Shown here piece after piece: positions 16,029 through 24,259 of a stretch of DNA of 34,358 nt. Location: assembly GCA_001767925.1 (NCBI GenBank), contig MEMM01000016.1, forward strand, positions 534 through 34,891. Direction: 5' to 3'. Below the pieces are notes generated by a model. It saw only the letters and a program-made list of their open reading frames with translations, had not been told where the DNA came from and searched no databases. Every line of letters starts with the position of its first letter. The first letter of the stretch is position 1. The DNA is from Alphaproteobacteria bacterium RIFCSPHIGHO2_12_FULL_63_12. Lineage in GTDB: Bacteria; Pseudomonadota; Alphaproteobacteria; Caulobacterales; Parvularculaceae. The position numbers were made by a program, and so were the translations under genes.

Positions 16029-16943
16029 ATGTCTTCAGCCGCAGACCAGATCACCTTCACCGGCAATCCCCTCGATCGCGCCTCAGATGGGCGCGCCGAT
16101 CCCGCCTGGATCGAAGCGCGCCTCGCGGACCCTCAAAGCCTTTTCCTGCCTCTCTATCGCGGCGATCCGCTCCTGCGCGACGGCCGCGCGGTCTTCCTGG
16201 CCTCGGCCGCGCGCGCGGATATTCCTTCTCGCGCGACGGCGGTCTTTCTCGGGGTCAGAAACGACCGGGCGCATTTCGCGGTCGATCTTTCCGAGGCGCC
16301 GGGGCCGCAGGACGCGCCGTTCGCCGACTTTGGCGCCTATACGCCGCTGCGCGAGGCGGCGTTCGCGCTTGGCGAGGCGGGCGATGATCTCGCCATCATC
16401 GGCCAGGCGCGATGGCTTCTCGACTGGCATCGCCGCCACCGCCATTGCGCCGTATGCGGATCGATGACCGAAATCGCGGACGGCGGCGCCAAACGCCTGT
16501 GTCCCGGTTGCGGGGCTGAGCATTTTCCGCGCTCGGACCCTGTAGCGATCGTCCTTGCGACGCACGATGACGCATGCCTGCTCGGGCGCGGCCCGCATTT
16601 TCCGCCCGGCTTTCTTTCAGCGCTCGCTGGATTTGTCGAAGCCTGCGAAACCCCCGAAGAATGCGCGGTGAGGGAATTGCGCGAGGAGGCGGGCGTCGCG
16701 CTGTCGAATGTCCGCTACCAGTTCTCGCAGCCATGGCCGTTTCCTTCGTCGCTGATGATGGGATTCATCGCCGACGCGAAGGATCGCGCTTTGACCCTCG
16801 ACGTCAGGGAAATCGTCGAGGCGCGCTGGGTGGAAAAAGGGGAGATTCAGTCGCTCCTCGCGGGCGTCAAACGTGATGACATCAAGCTGCCGCCGCGCTT
16901 TGCCATCGCGCGTCGCCTGATCGAACGCTGGGCCGGACAATGA
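16029..16943 (+). CDS. nudC: NAD(+)/NADH diphosphatase (decapping Nudix hydrolase)
   Basis: NudC cleaves NAD(H) to NMN(H) and AMP and can remove NAD caps from RNA. At 304 residues it has the full architecture: an N-terminal domain, a zinc ribbon with Cys140, Cys143, Cys158 and Cys161, and a Nudix domain. The Nudix box fits with Gly201, Glu207, Arg215-Glu216, Glu219 and Glu220. SQPWPFPSSLM at 233-243 is the motif that distinguishes NADH diphosphatases from other Nudix enzymes. It is divergent from the SRP RNA gene, and a strong terminator follows the stop immediately. Confidence 0.95.
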   Translation: MSSAADQITFTGNPLDRASDGRADPAWIEARLADPQSLFLPLYRGDPLLRDGRAVFLASAARADIPSRATAVFLGVRNDRAHFAVDLSEAPGPQDAPFADFGAYTPLREAAFALGEAGDDLAIIGQARWLLDWHRRHRHCAVCGSMTEIADGGAKRLCPGCGAEHFPRSDPVAIVLATHDDACLLGRGPHFPPGFLSALAGFVEACETPEECAVRELREEAGVALSNVRYQFSQPWPFPSSLMMGFIADAKDRALTLDVREIVEARWVEKGEIQSLLAGVKRDDIKLPPRFAIARRLIERWAGQ

Positions 16944-16973
16944 AAACCCGGCGGCTTTCGCCGCCGGGTCTTT
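16944..16973. terminator. Rho-independent terminator between nudC and the haloperoxidase gene
   Basis: CCCGGCGGC (16947-16955) pairs perfectly with GCCGCCGGG (16960-16968) around a 4-base TTTC loop. An AAAA run lies to the left and TCTTT to the right. The hairpin starts right after the nudC stop and ends 20 bases before the end of the convergent gene, so it probably serves both. Confidence 0.85.
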
Positions 16974-16993
16974 GTGCAATCAAGTCAGTTAAT

Positions 16994-18652
16994 CTAGATC
17001 GCCGTCGCAACGCCGTTCGAGATGCGGATCTTCTGGCCGTTAAAGCGCGTCAGCGTGAATCCGGCGAAGGATTCATTGTAGGTGCGGCTGTAGTCCTTGA
17101 GGAGGCCGATCGCCTGGATTTCGCCGCAGTTGATGCCCTCAATGCCTTCCGAGCGATAGTGCACGCCGGCCCAATCGCGGCCGAGCGCAATATTGTTGGC
17201 GAGCTTGTTGAGCTCTCCGCCGATCGTCAGCGCGCCGCCATAAGGAGCGAGCGAAGCGCCGTCTGGCGTCGCCACGACCGGGTTCGGAACCAGCGCGTCT
17301 TCATTGAAGAACGCTTTCAGCACCGTCGTGCAGGCGCCGGCGATGCACGCGTGCCCGGCGGGATAGGCCGGATGCGTCGGCGAGCCCTCGGCGAACGCCA
17401 TCGGCAGCAGATAGGTGCCATTCGCCGCGAATACGCGGGCGGCGGCGTCGGAATTCAGCAGATCGGAATGGAGATCATAGGTCTTTGCGCCGGTCTTCGT
17501 ATTGTGCACCCGCCCCCCCGTCACTTCCGGACGCTGACGGCGGTTGACGAGCCATTTGTGATACCAGGCGCCGGTCAAAGCGAGATTTCCGGCCTTGCTG
17601 ACGAGATCGAGAATATCCGCCGCCCCGAAAGTGATGAATGATCCCTGTTTTGCGTAGGAGCGATAAGGGCTGCCCAGATCGCTCGCGTTGGGAACGCCGA
17701 GCAAAATCAGGGCGGCGTTCAAAAACGCCTGCACCGGAAAGTCCGCATGCACCCATTCGCCGAGCGTACGCCCGTCGTAGATGTAATACGCACCGGCCTT
17801 TGGCGTCGCGCCGCCGCCCTGACCGCGTTGCACCGCCAGCCATTCATTGTAGGACGTCATGTAGTCGCCGCCGGTCGGCCGGCCATATCTCTGCACGATC
17901 GTCGTATTGCCGCCGTAAGGAATGTCTTTCCAGAGGAACTGACTGATATAAGGTCCCGCCAGATCGCCCGGCGTTTCGCCGCGGAAAATGTTTCCGAGCG
18001 AGACGGAGCCGCCGACCTTGTGCGTGAAGGCGTTAAGATCGGCGACCGCGGCAGCGACCAGCGCGCTTGATCCGTAGGCCGCAAATGGAACATCGCGGCA
18101 AAGCGCATTCCAGTACACTTCCGCCATTTCAGCCGCTGTCTCCGCGCTGGCGAACGCCGGCGCCGGGCGAATGCGGGCGCCGTTGCCGTCGACGCCGGTC
18201 AATTCATAGCGATAAGCCGCCTGCGGATTGGCGAGGCGCGCGGATCCGCCGAGCGGTATCGATTCGAATGCGGCCGGGCTCGCTGTTTCGAGCGCATAAA
18301 GCAGCTTGCCATAGGCGACTGGATCAACTTCCCCCAGATTGTTGTGCGGAAGCGCTTTGGAGAAGCTCGCGCGATAATCGCCGTATTTCCCTTCATCGCC
18401 GTTTGTCTGGGGTTGCGTGGTTCCGCTTGAGAGGTGGGATTGACTCGCCAATACGCGCAGATTGTGCGCGGCCGCTTTCCGTTCGCCGGGATTTCCGAAT
18501 ACGGGATGGCCGTTGTCCGCGACTGCGGCGCTGGCGTTTGTCGCTGCGGCGGCCGTCGCTGCGCCGATGGCGGCGCCGGCATAAAGCATGCCGCGGCGCG
18601 TCAGCTTCAGTTTTTCACCAGCCTCGGGAGGCTGGCTTGAATCGTCGATCAT
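16994..18652 (-). CDS. Tat-exported vanadium-dependent haloperoxidase-like protein
   Basis: A 552-residue protein of the vanadium haloperoxidase/acid phosphatase superfamily. The ATG at 18652 follows GGAGAAGAG and is preferred to an in-frame TTG at 18691. The N-terminus is a Tat signal (LTRRGMLYAG, about 17-26, then an Ala-rich stretch to about 42). Vanadate-site residues fall at Lys366, Arg374, Gly433, His434, Arg492 and His498, with spacings (8 between Lys and Arg, 6 between the last Arg and His) like algal bromoperoxidases. His427, seven before His434, matches the acid-base His. The usual Ser before Gly-His is Ala432 (PAYPAGH). Such enzymes oxidise halide with peroxide; phosphatase activity is the alternative. 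It is a monocistron between two terminator/intergenic regions. Confidence 0.85.
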   Translation of the reverse strand: MIDDSSQPPEAGEKLKLTRRGMLYAGAAIGAATAAAATNASAAVADNGHPVFGNPGERKAAAHNLRVLASQSHLSSGTTQPQTNGDEGKYGDYRASFSKALPHNNLGEVDPVAYGKLLYALETASPAAFESIPLGGSARLANPQAAYRYELTGVDGNGARIRPAPAFASAETAAEMAEVYWNALCRDVPFAAYGSSALVAAAVADLNAFTHKVGGSVSLGNIFRGETPGDLAGPYISQFLWKDIPYGGNTTIVQRYGRPTGGDYMTSYNEWLAVQRGQGGGATPKAGAYYIYDGRTLGEWVHADFPVQAFLNAALILLGVPNASDLGSPYRSYAKQGSFITFGAADILDLVSKAGNLALTGAWYHKWLVNRRQRPEVTGGRVHNTKTGAKTYDLHSDLLNSDAAARVFAANGTYLLPMAFAEGSPTHPAYPAGHACIAGACTTVLKAFFNEDALVPNPVVATPDGASLAPYGGALTIGGELNKLANNIALGRDWAGVHYRSEGIEGINCGEIQAIGLLKDYSRTYNESFAGFTLTRFNGQKIRISNGVATAI

Positions 18653-18922
18653 CAACTCTTCTCCACTGTAGAGCGCGGGCTTCGCGCCCAATTTTTCACG
18701 CGCACAGGGGCTGCGCCGGCTCGTCGGCGTCAGAGAAGAACGCAGGTGCTGTTAGTTTGCGACCGGCCCCCAGATTCTCCTCCTTCCGGCGCGTCGCGAT
18801 TAAAATTTATTCTTCTGAATTTGAAAAGCGAAATCAGCACAGACGCGCGAAAATTTTTGCAATCAGGTTGCGTGTCGCGACGCAGCACACCGGTGCGTAA
18901 GCTGATCAAATTTGCCGAAGAG
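18653..18922. other. AT-richer intergenic region upstream of the haloperoxidase gene
   Basis: About 270 bases between the pheA stop and the haloperoxidase start, both leftward. It is locally AT-rich around 18780-18870 and must hold the haloperoxidase promoter, but I see no pair of boxes I would commit to. No reading frame here looks coding and no clear terminator follows pheA. Confidence 0.4.
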
Positions 18923-19762
18923 TCAGCTGCGGTTACGCGCCGAAGGATAGACGCCGAGTAGTTTGAACTGCGTTGAAAAAAACGCAAGTTCTTCGAGAGC
19001 GAGTCTTAGATTGGCGTCTTGCGGATGTCCTTCAACATCAGCGTAAAACATTGTCGCGCTGAAGGAGCCGCCCTGCATGTAGCTTTCAAGCTTCGTCATG
19101 TTGACGCCGTTGGTGGCGAATCCGCCGAGCGCCTTGTAAAGCGCCGCGGGAATATTGCGCACCTGAAAGACGAATGTCGTCACGACGCGGCTTTCCTGAC
19201 CGGGATCAATCGGCGCACGCGCCATGACCAGAAAGCGCGTCGTGTTGTGGCCGGCGTCTTCGATATTCGCTTTGAGGATTTCGAGGCCGTAAATTTCCGC
19301 CGCTTTCGCCGACGCGACGACCGCTTCATCCATGCGTCCGCTTTCCGCGAGAAGACGGGCAGCGCCCGCGGTGTCGCCGGCGACTTGCGCGCGAAGACCC
19401 GGACGCGACAGCAGGGCGCGCACCTGTCCGAGCGCCATCGCGTGACTTTTGACGACGCGAATGTCTTCGAGACGCGCGCCTTTGCGCGCCAGGAGCTGGT
19501 GGCGAATCTGGAAGAAATGTTCGCCGACGATGTGCAGGCCCGATTCCGGCAACAGATGGTGGATGTCCGACACGCGGCCCGCGAGGGAATTCTCGATCGG
19601 CAGCATGGCGCGCGCCGCACGCCCCTCGCGAACCGCCGCGAGGGCCTCTTCGAAGGTCGGGCAGGGAAGCGGCTGATAGGCCGGCTCGAAATTTTCGCAG
19701 GCGAGATGCGAATACGCCCCCGCCTCGCCCTGAAAGGCGATCAAAGCCCTGTTTTGGTCCAT
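18923..19762 (-). CDS. pheA: Prephenate dehydratase
   Basis: PheA converts prephenate to phenylpyruvate in phenylalanine synthesis. The frame is open upstream, but the ATG at 19762 starts MDQNRALIAFQGEAGAYSH, the usual N-terminus, giving 279 residues. The catalytic domain (about 1-182) includes FQGEAGAYS, LPIENSLAG (54-62) and the conserved Thr-Thr-Arg-Phe of NTTRF (173-177). The ACT regulatory domain follows (about 193-273) with a GFATNGVNMTKLES loop; the enteric ESRP element reads ESYM here. The ACT domain normally gives feedback inhibition by phenylalanine. There is no chorismate mutase domain, so it is the monofunctional type. It is divergent from a membrane cytochrome c gene. Confidence 0.94.
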   Translation of the reverse strand: MDQNRALIAFQGEAGAYSHLACENFEPAYQPLPCPTFEEALAAVREGRAARAMLPIENSLAGRVSDIHHLLPESGLHIVGEHFFQIRHQLLARKGARLEDIRVVKSHAMALGQVRALLSRPGLRAQVAGDTAGAARLLAESGRMDEAVVASAKAAEIYGLEILKANIEDAGHNTTRFLVMARAPIDPGQESRVVTTFVFQVRNIPAALYKALGGFATNGVNMTKLESYMQGGSFSATMFYADVEGHPQDANLRLALEELAFFSTQFKLLGVYPSARNRS

Positions 19763-19975
19763 AAATCCCGATCGCCGCCTTTCCGAGCCGTCCCATGCAG
19801 CATCGAAGCCGCGCAAACAAGCCGCGACCAGGCCGGCGTCCCGCGCGCTTAGGCCGCGCCGCCGGCCCGGCGCCCTTTCTTGCCGTCGGCCGAGACCGTC
19901 GGTAAAAGGCCGCGAACCTTTTTCCACGCCGGCATTCCACGCCAGCCTATCAGACGCCAAATTCAGAGGCCCTCG

Positions 19976-20695
19976 ATGAAAGACCCGATGTTCTTCAACA
20001 AGATCGCCGCAGCCATGCTGGTCTCGTTGTTGTTGTTCTTCGGCCTGCCGCAGCTCGCGACGGCCCTCCGCGGCGGCCATCATGGCGGGGGCCATGAGGC
20101 GGAAGGCGGCAACCCGTTCCCGCAATACCCGGTCGCCTATACGTCAGAAAGCGCCGCCGGCGCGGAAGCTGCCGCTCCGGTCGACTTTGCAACGCTGCTC
20201 GCGGCGGCCGATCCCAAGGCTGGCGAACGTCGCGCGGCGCTGTGCAAATCCTGCCACACGTTCGATAAAGGCGGCGCCAATGGCACCGGCCCGAATCTTT
20301 GGGGGGTTGTCGGACGGACGGTCGCGGGTCACGCAGGTTTCAATTACACCGGCGCGCTGAAGGCCGCCGGCGGCGAGTGGACTTTCGACCGCCTCAGCGC
20401 GTTCCTTGAAAATTCGCAGTCCTATATTCCGGGCACCGCGATGGTGCAGCGCTTCCCGAAAGCCGAACAGCGCGCCGAGATCATCGCCTATATGAACACC
20501 ATGTCCGACAGCCCGCTCCCCCTGCCGACGCCGGCGGCGGCCCCGGTCGCGGAAGAACCAGCCCCGGCGGCGGCGGAAGGCGAAGCGGCGATTCCGGCCC
20601 CCGCCGACGGCGCGTCCGCGACGACGACAGGCGAGACCGCCGTTCCAGCCGATGGCGCGGCTGAGGCCCCGGCGGAAGATCATTCCGGACACTAA
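19976..20695 (+). CDS. Membrane-anchored class I cytochrome c
   Basis: The ATG at 19976 follows AGAGG at a good distance and gives 239 residues. Residues 9-29 form an uncleaved signal anchor, followed by a His/Gly-rich stretch with RGGHHGGGH (32-40). The haem motif Cys90-x2-Cys93-His94 (CKSCH) and GPNLWGVVGR (105-114) are typical of class I, and Met156 in IPGTAMVQRF is the likely sixth ligand. The fold ends near 178, and a roughly 60-residue Ala/Pro/Glu-rich tail ends in a His pair. Such CycM-like proteins carry electrons between the bc1 complex and the terminal oxidase. In relatives, as I recall, a cytochrome of this kind is commonly divergent from kdsB-pheA; kdsB is absent here. Confidence 0.88.
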   Translation: MKDPMFFNKIAAAMLVSLLLFFGLPQLATALRGGHHGGGHEAEGGNPFPQYPVAYTSESAAGAEAAAPVDFATLLAAADPKAGERRAALCKSCHTFDKGGANGTGPNLWGVVGRTVAGHAGFNYTGALKAAGGEWTFDRLSAFLENSQSYIPGTAMVQRFPKAEQRAEIIAYMNTMSDSPLPLPTPAAAPVAEEPAPAAAEGEAAIPAPADGASATTTGETAVPADGAAEAPAEDHSGH

Positions 20696-20711
20696 TTCAG
20701 GTTCCGAGCGC

Positions 20712-20785
20712 TGGAGCGGGCGGCGGGAATCGAACCCGCACGAAAAGCTTGGGAAGCTTCCAGGCTACCACTACATCACGCCCGC
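20712..20785 (-). tRNA. tRNA-Gly (anticodon CCC)
   Basis: The leftward strand folds as a 74-nt tRNA including an encoded CCA. The acceptor stem is GCGGGCG with CGCCCGC, the discriminator is T, and the T arm has GTTCGATT in the loop. The anticodon stem GAAGC/GCTTT (one G-U pair) encloses the loop TTCCCAA, which places CCC at positions 34-36. The identity elements and overall sequence match glycine tRNAs. It reads GGG codons. Confidence 0.95.
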
Positions 20786-20795
20786 TTCGGGCTCC

Positions 20796-20824
20796 TGATT
20801 TCGCCGGACGCCCGAATTTGTCAA
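20796..20824 (-). promoter_or_regulatory. Probable promoter of tRNA-Gly(CCC)
   Basis: A perfect TTGACA -35 box (20824-20819) is followed after 17 bases by AAATCA (20801-20796), ten bases before the tRNA 5' end. The -10 is a poor match, though weak -10 boxes are common in alphaproteobacteria. Confidence 0.45.
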
Positions 20825-20978
20825 GCGCCGCCGGCAAAAACCGCTCGTGACGAAAATTTGAGGGCCGAAACGCTCGACTGGCGCGGCAAACCTCTCCAGA
20901 TATTCAGCCAGCCGCCCCATCCTCGCCCTTTTTGACCTGAAATAAGGAAACGGGACGCGTTTCAGCAAGGAGTTTCCC

Positions 20979-21836
20979 ATGGTGAAGACCTTTCTTCGCG
21001 CCGGCCTCGCCGCCGCTCTCGGCCTCGCCCTTGTGTCGGCGCCCGCCGCCGCCGGCGACAAGCGCCAGGAAGCGATCGACCTGGTCGAGGACAGCGCCGA
21101 GACGATCAGCTATTTCGCGCAAGACAGCGCTTTCGAGGCGATGTGGTCGCTCGCCGACCAGGCGAAAGCGGTCGTCATCATCCCGGACCGCTGGCGCGCG
21201 GCCTTCGTGTTCGGCGGCGCCGGCGGCGACGCCGTGATGATCGCCCGCAACAAGGACGGCACCTGGTCGCAGCCGACGTTCTTTGCGGTCGGCGGCGGCT
21301 CATTCGGATTCCAGTGGGGCGTCGAGAAATCAGAAGTCGTCCTGCTGGTGATGACGGAACGCGGCATGGAGCATCTGCTGTCGACGAGCCTGAAACTCGG
21401 CGCCGACGTTTCCCTCGCGGCCGGACCGATCGGCGCCGGCGCGAAAGCTCAGACGTCGGACATTTTGTCCTTCTCGCGCTCACGAGGGCTTTACGGCGGC
21501 GTCAGCCTTGAAGGCGCGATCCTCAAAACGCGCAAGAATTTCAACAAGGCGTATTACGCCGCCGACGTGTCCCCGGCCGAGATCGTCTATAAGGGCGAAG
21601 TCTACAATCCGGTTTCCGCGGCCTTGCAGAATTCCGTCTGGCGCCTCGCCCACAAGGATGCGCCGGCGGCGACGCTCGCGCCGGCGGTTGCGCCGATCAG
21701 CGATCCCTATGCGCCGCAAATGACCACCGGAAATCCCTATGGCCCGCCAGCGACGGCGCCCGCCGATCCGAACGCCCCGCAAACCGGATATGAAGATGAT
21801 GCCGTCTGGGGCGCGCCGATCGGCAAAGATCAGTAG
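20979..21836 (+). CDS. Secreted SYLF-domain (YSC84-like) lipid-binding protein
   Basis: A 285-residue protein. The start at 20979 has an excellent AAGGAG upstream. A signal peptide covers about residues 1-25. The mature N-terminus and core (about 30-215) form a SYLF domain, with KAVVIIPDRWRAAFVFGGAGG, AVGGGSFGFQWG and RSRGLYGGVSLEGAILKTRKN, a fold that in eukaryotic relatives binds phosphoinositides or actin; the bacterial periplasmic role is not established. The C-terminal part (about 225-285) is rich in Pro, Ala and Gly and likely unstructured. It is a single-gene unit with a strong terminator after it and no partner gene. Confidence 0.88.
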   Translation: MVKTFLRAGLAAALGLALVSAPAAAGDKRQEAIDLVEDSAETISYFAQDSAFEAMWSLADQAKAVVIIPDRWRAAFVFGGAGGDAVMIARNKDGTWSQPTFFAVGGGSFGFQWGVEKSEVVLLVMTERGMEHLLSTSLKLGADVSLAAGPIGAGAKAQTSDILSFSRSRGLYGGVSLEGAILKTRKNFNKAYYAADVSPAEIVYKGEVYNPVSAALQNSVWRLAHKDAPAATLAPAVAPISDPYAPQMTTGNPYGPPATAPADPNAPQTGYEDDAVWGAPIGKDQ

Positions 21837-21855
21837 ACGGCCTGAAATTGCGGCG

Positions 21856-21885
21856 GCCCGCCGGCGTGCGCCGGCGGGCTTTTTC
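21856..21885 (+). terminator. Rho-independent terminator after the SYLF gene
   Basis: GCCCGCCGGCG (21856-21866) pairs with CGCCGGCGGGC (21869-21879), an 11-bp GC stem with a very tight loop, followed directly by TTTTT (21880-21884). It sits 20 bases after the stop codon and 38 bases before the next gene. Confidence 0.9.
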
Positions 21886-21922
21886 TATCCGCGCCCTTCC
21901 TTAGATCGACAGGATCGCGTCC

Positions 21923-22594
21923 ATGAGCAAAGACCGGAACGGCGAGGAAATCGCGCTTGAAGCGCGCACCGCGACGGCGGCGCGGATGTTTTCGCCGTCC
22001 GCGGCGCGCAATCGTGCGCCGATCGCCGAGGTTTTTCTCAAATATATGCCAGGATCGGGAACGATCGTTGAAGTCGGCTCCGGAACCGGGGAACATGTCG
22101 CGCATCTTGCGGCCGCGGCGCGTTCGCTTTCCTTCCTCCCGGGCGACCCCGATGAAGCCTCGCGCGCGTCGATCGCCGCATGGACGGCTTTTCACCAGCT
22201 GACCAATGTCGCGCCGCCACATGCGATCGATGTCGCGACATCCGGCTGGCAGGCGGCGTTTTCACCCTGCGAGGGCGTTGTGTCGATCAACATGATCCAC
22301 ATCGCCCCCTTCGCCGCCGCGCGCGGATTAATCGAGGGCGCCGCCGCTTTGCTGAAACCGGAGGGACGGCTTTTTCTCTATGGCCCCTTCAGGCGAAACG
22401 GTGCTCATACGGCGCCGTCCAACGAAGCGTTCGACGCATCGCTGAAATCTCGCAATCCGGCGTGGGGCGTCCGCGATCTCGATATCGAGATCATACCGCT
22501 GGCGGCCGCGAGCGGGTTATCTCTTGTCGCTATCGAGGAAATGCCGGCGAACAATTTGAGCGTCGTCTTCGAAAAGCGCCTGCGCGCGATTTGA
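21923..22594 (+). CDS. DUF938-family SAM-dependent methyltransferase-like protein
   Basis: A 223-residue protein with the DUF938 pattern: FSPSAARNRAPIAEVF near the start, a SAM-binding loop Glu50-Val-Gly-Ser-Gly-Thr-Gly-Glu57-His58, then SINMIHIAPFAAARGLI, LFLYGPFRRNGAHTAPSNEAFDASL and a C-terminal NNLSVVFEK. The Rossmann methyltransferase fold is clear, but the substrate of this family is not known to me. It stands alone between the SYLF terminator and two convergent genes; I see no regulation. Confidence 0.87.
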   Translation: MSKDRNGEEIALEARTATAARMFSPSAARNRAPIAEVFLKYMPGSGTIVEVGSGTGEHVAHLAAAARSLSFLPGDPDEASRASIAAWTAFHQLTNVAPPHAIDVATSGWQAAFSPCEGVVSINMIHIAPFAAARGLIEGAAALLKPEGRLFLYGPFRRNGAHTAPSNEAFDASLKSRNPAWGVRDLDIEIIPLAAASGLSLVAIEEMPANNLSVVFEKRLRAI

Positions 22595-22610
22595 TACAGC
22601 GGACGGCGTG

Positions 22611-23000
22611 CTACTTCGCCGGCTTTGGCATGAGGCAATAACTGGTCTCGAGCTCGCCGTTTTCCGTCTTGACCGCCGTCACCACGTAACGCTTGCCATA
22701 GTCGAATTTTACGCCGCATTTCGCCGGGTCGGTGACATGAAAGACCTTGGCGGGATTGGGCACATCGGCGCTCTTGCCTTTCACCACGTCAAAAATCGTC
22801 GCCTGGCGCGGCAGGGCGCTGCGCCCGTCAGGGCCGAGCGTCATCTGCGCGTCGCTTGCGATGCCAGTGAACGAGACAAGCGGCGTCTTGTCGACGCCGG
22901 CGCAGCTGCAAAGCGCGTAAGGGTCGATCTGGCGCGCCGGACGGATCTCGCCCGATGTCGTCGATTGAAGGGCGATGGCGAGGAGGGTTTCGATGATCAT
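22611..23000 (-). CDS. Secreted protein with possible NTR/TIMP-like fold
   Basis: A 129-residue protein. The hydrophobic start (MIIETLLAIALQ) is a short signal peptide or anchor. Four cysteines occur at 31, 33, 95 and 122. The spacing and the pattern C-x-C, then FTGIA, ATIFDVVKGKSADV, DPAKCGVKFDYGKRYVV and ELETSYC resemble NTR (netrin/TIMP-like) OB folds, where an N-terminal C-x-C pairs with later cysteines. This is my inference from pattern, not a database match. It follows the dCTP deaminase gene by 7 bases on the same strand, so it is probably co-transcribed, although a functional link is not obvious. Confidence 0.65.
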   Translation of the reverse strand: MIIETLLAIALQSTTSGEIRPARQIDPYALCSCAGVDKTPLVSFTGIASDAQMTLGPDGRSALPRQATIFDVVKGKSADVPNPAKVFHVTDPAKCGVKFDYGKRYVVTAVKTENGELETSYCLMPKPAK

Positions 23001-23007
23001 GGTGTGA

Positions 23008-24090
23008 CTACCTGAAATGTTTCGACAGCTTCAGCCCCTGCCCCTGGTAGTTTGAGGCAACGCCCTCGCCATAGAGCTTGCCTGGGCGCGCCGCCATTTT
23101 CTCATATACGAGGCGGGCGACAAGCTGTCCGTGTTCGAGGACGAAAGCGGCGTCATGGCTTCTCACTTCCAGGACGGCCCTGCTGCCGTTCGGCCCCTTG
23201 GGGCTCCAGCCGAAGCCGGGATCGAAGAAGCCGGCATAATGGACGCGGAATTCGCCAAGACCGGGGCTGATCGGCGTCATTTCTGCGGCGTAATCGGGCG
23301 GAATCGACAGCGCCTCGCGCGAGGCGAGGATATAGAATTCATCCGGGTCGAGGATGATGAATCCCGTTTTCGGCGCGGCGATCGCTTCGAAATAATCGTC
23401 GGCGTCGAGCGCGCCAGGCGCCTCGACGTCGATCAGCGCCGCATGACGCCGCGCCCGCCAGCCGATCGGCCCTGACGCCGACTTGAGATCGACGCTAAGG
23501 CCGATGCCCCCTTCGATGTCGGCGGGGCCATTGATCAATGGCTCTTTGGCATGCAGCGTCGCGAGCATGGCGTCATCGAGCCGCGGCGATCCTTGCTTCA
23601 GGCGCAGCTGGTTGAGGCTCGCCCCTTCTCGCACCAGAATGGAGAACGTCCGCGGACTGATTTCCGCAAAGAGCGGGCCTTCATAGCCCGCCGGCGCCTC
23701 GTCGAAAGCGACACGGCGGCCGTTGACGCTATCGGTCACCAGCCGGACGAAGACATCGATACGGCCGGTCGAGCTTTTCGGATTGGCGGCGCCGCAGGTG
23801 TCGGACGAAAGCTTTAGCCTTTCGGCGAGTTCGACAAGATAGACGCAGCCGCGCTCGAGAACCGCGCCCTGTGCGAAATCAATCTCCTGCATCAAGAGAC
23901 CGTCCTTCAGGCGTTCGGTCACTTTCTTTCCCGGCGGCGGCAAAAACGATGCGCGCACGCGCCATCCGCGCCGGGCGATGGTCAGATCGAGAGACGCGGG
24001 CTGCATCTGACGGGCGCGCAACGCGCCGCCGAGCAACACCCGGCCGTCGGCGATCTGTCTCGCGATCTGCTCGGCGTTGAGGACGCCCAT
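23008..24090 (-). CDS. Double-length 2'-deoxycytidine 5'-triphosphate deaminase
   Basis: A 360-residue protein of the alphaproteobacterial dCTP deaminase family, which is about twice the usual Dcd length and appears to hold two dUTPase-like halves. The first half has QPASLDLTI (about 30-38) and KSSTGRIDVFVRLVTD (about 105-120). The second half has GFIILDPDEFYILASREAL, HYAGFFDPGFGW and GSRAVLEVRSHDAAFVLEHGQLVARLVYEKM, all Dcd-like. It turns dCTP into dUTP, feeding dTMP synthesis. The first half may be catalytic and the second structural, but I cannot tell from sequence. It is followed by an NTR-like gene and is divergent from apaG across 169 bases. Confidence 0.87.
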   Translation of the reverse strand: MGVLNAEQIARQIADGRVLLGGALRARQMQPASLDLTIARRGWRVRASFLPPPGKKVTERLKDGLLMQEIDFAQGAVLERGCVYLVELAERLKLSSDTCGAANPKSSTGRIDVFVRLVTDSVNGRRVAFDEAPAGYEGPLFAEISPRTFSILVREGASLNQLRLKQGSPRLDDAMLATLHAKEPLINGPADIEGGIGLSVDLKSASGPIGWRARRHAALIDVEAPGALDADDYFEAIAAPKTGFIILDPDEFYILASREALSIPPDYAAEMTPISPGLGEFRVHYAGFFDPGFGWSPKGPNGSRAVLEVRSHDAAFVLEHGQLVARLVYEKMAARPGKLYGEGVASNYQGQGLKLSKHFR

Positions 24091-24259
24091 AATTCTCCCG
24101 TTTGCGGTGTGCGGCTGAAGCTGAAACGCTTCGTCTTTTGTCAGTCAAGTCGAATGCAATCAATAGGCGATTCGTCAACGCATCTTACGCCTTGGCGAAG
24201 CGGCCGCGCGCAGAGTAACGTCGCGCCCGAAGGCCGAGCAAAGCTTGCGGAGAATCTCG

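Noticed and set aside
18653-18691. Earlier start for the haloperoxidase
   Set aside because: It would need a TTG start and add 13 residues ahead of the Tat signal; the ATG at 18652 has a good ribosome-binding site.
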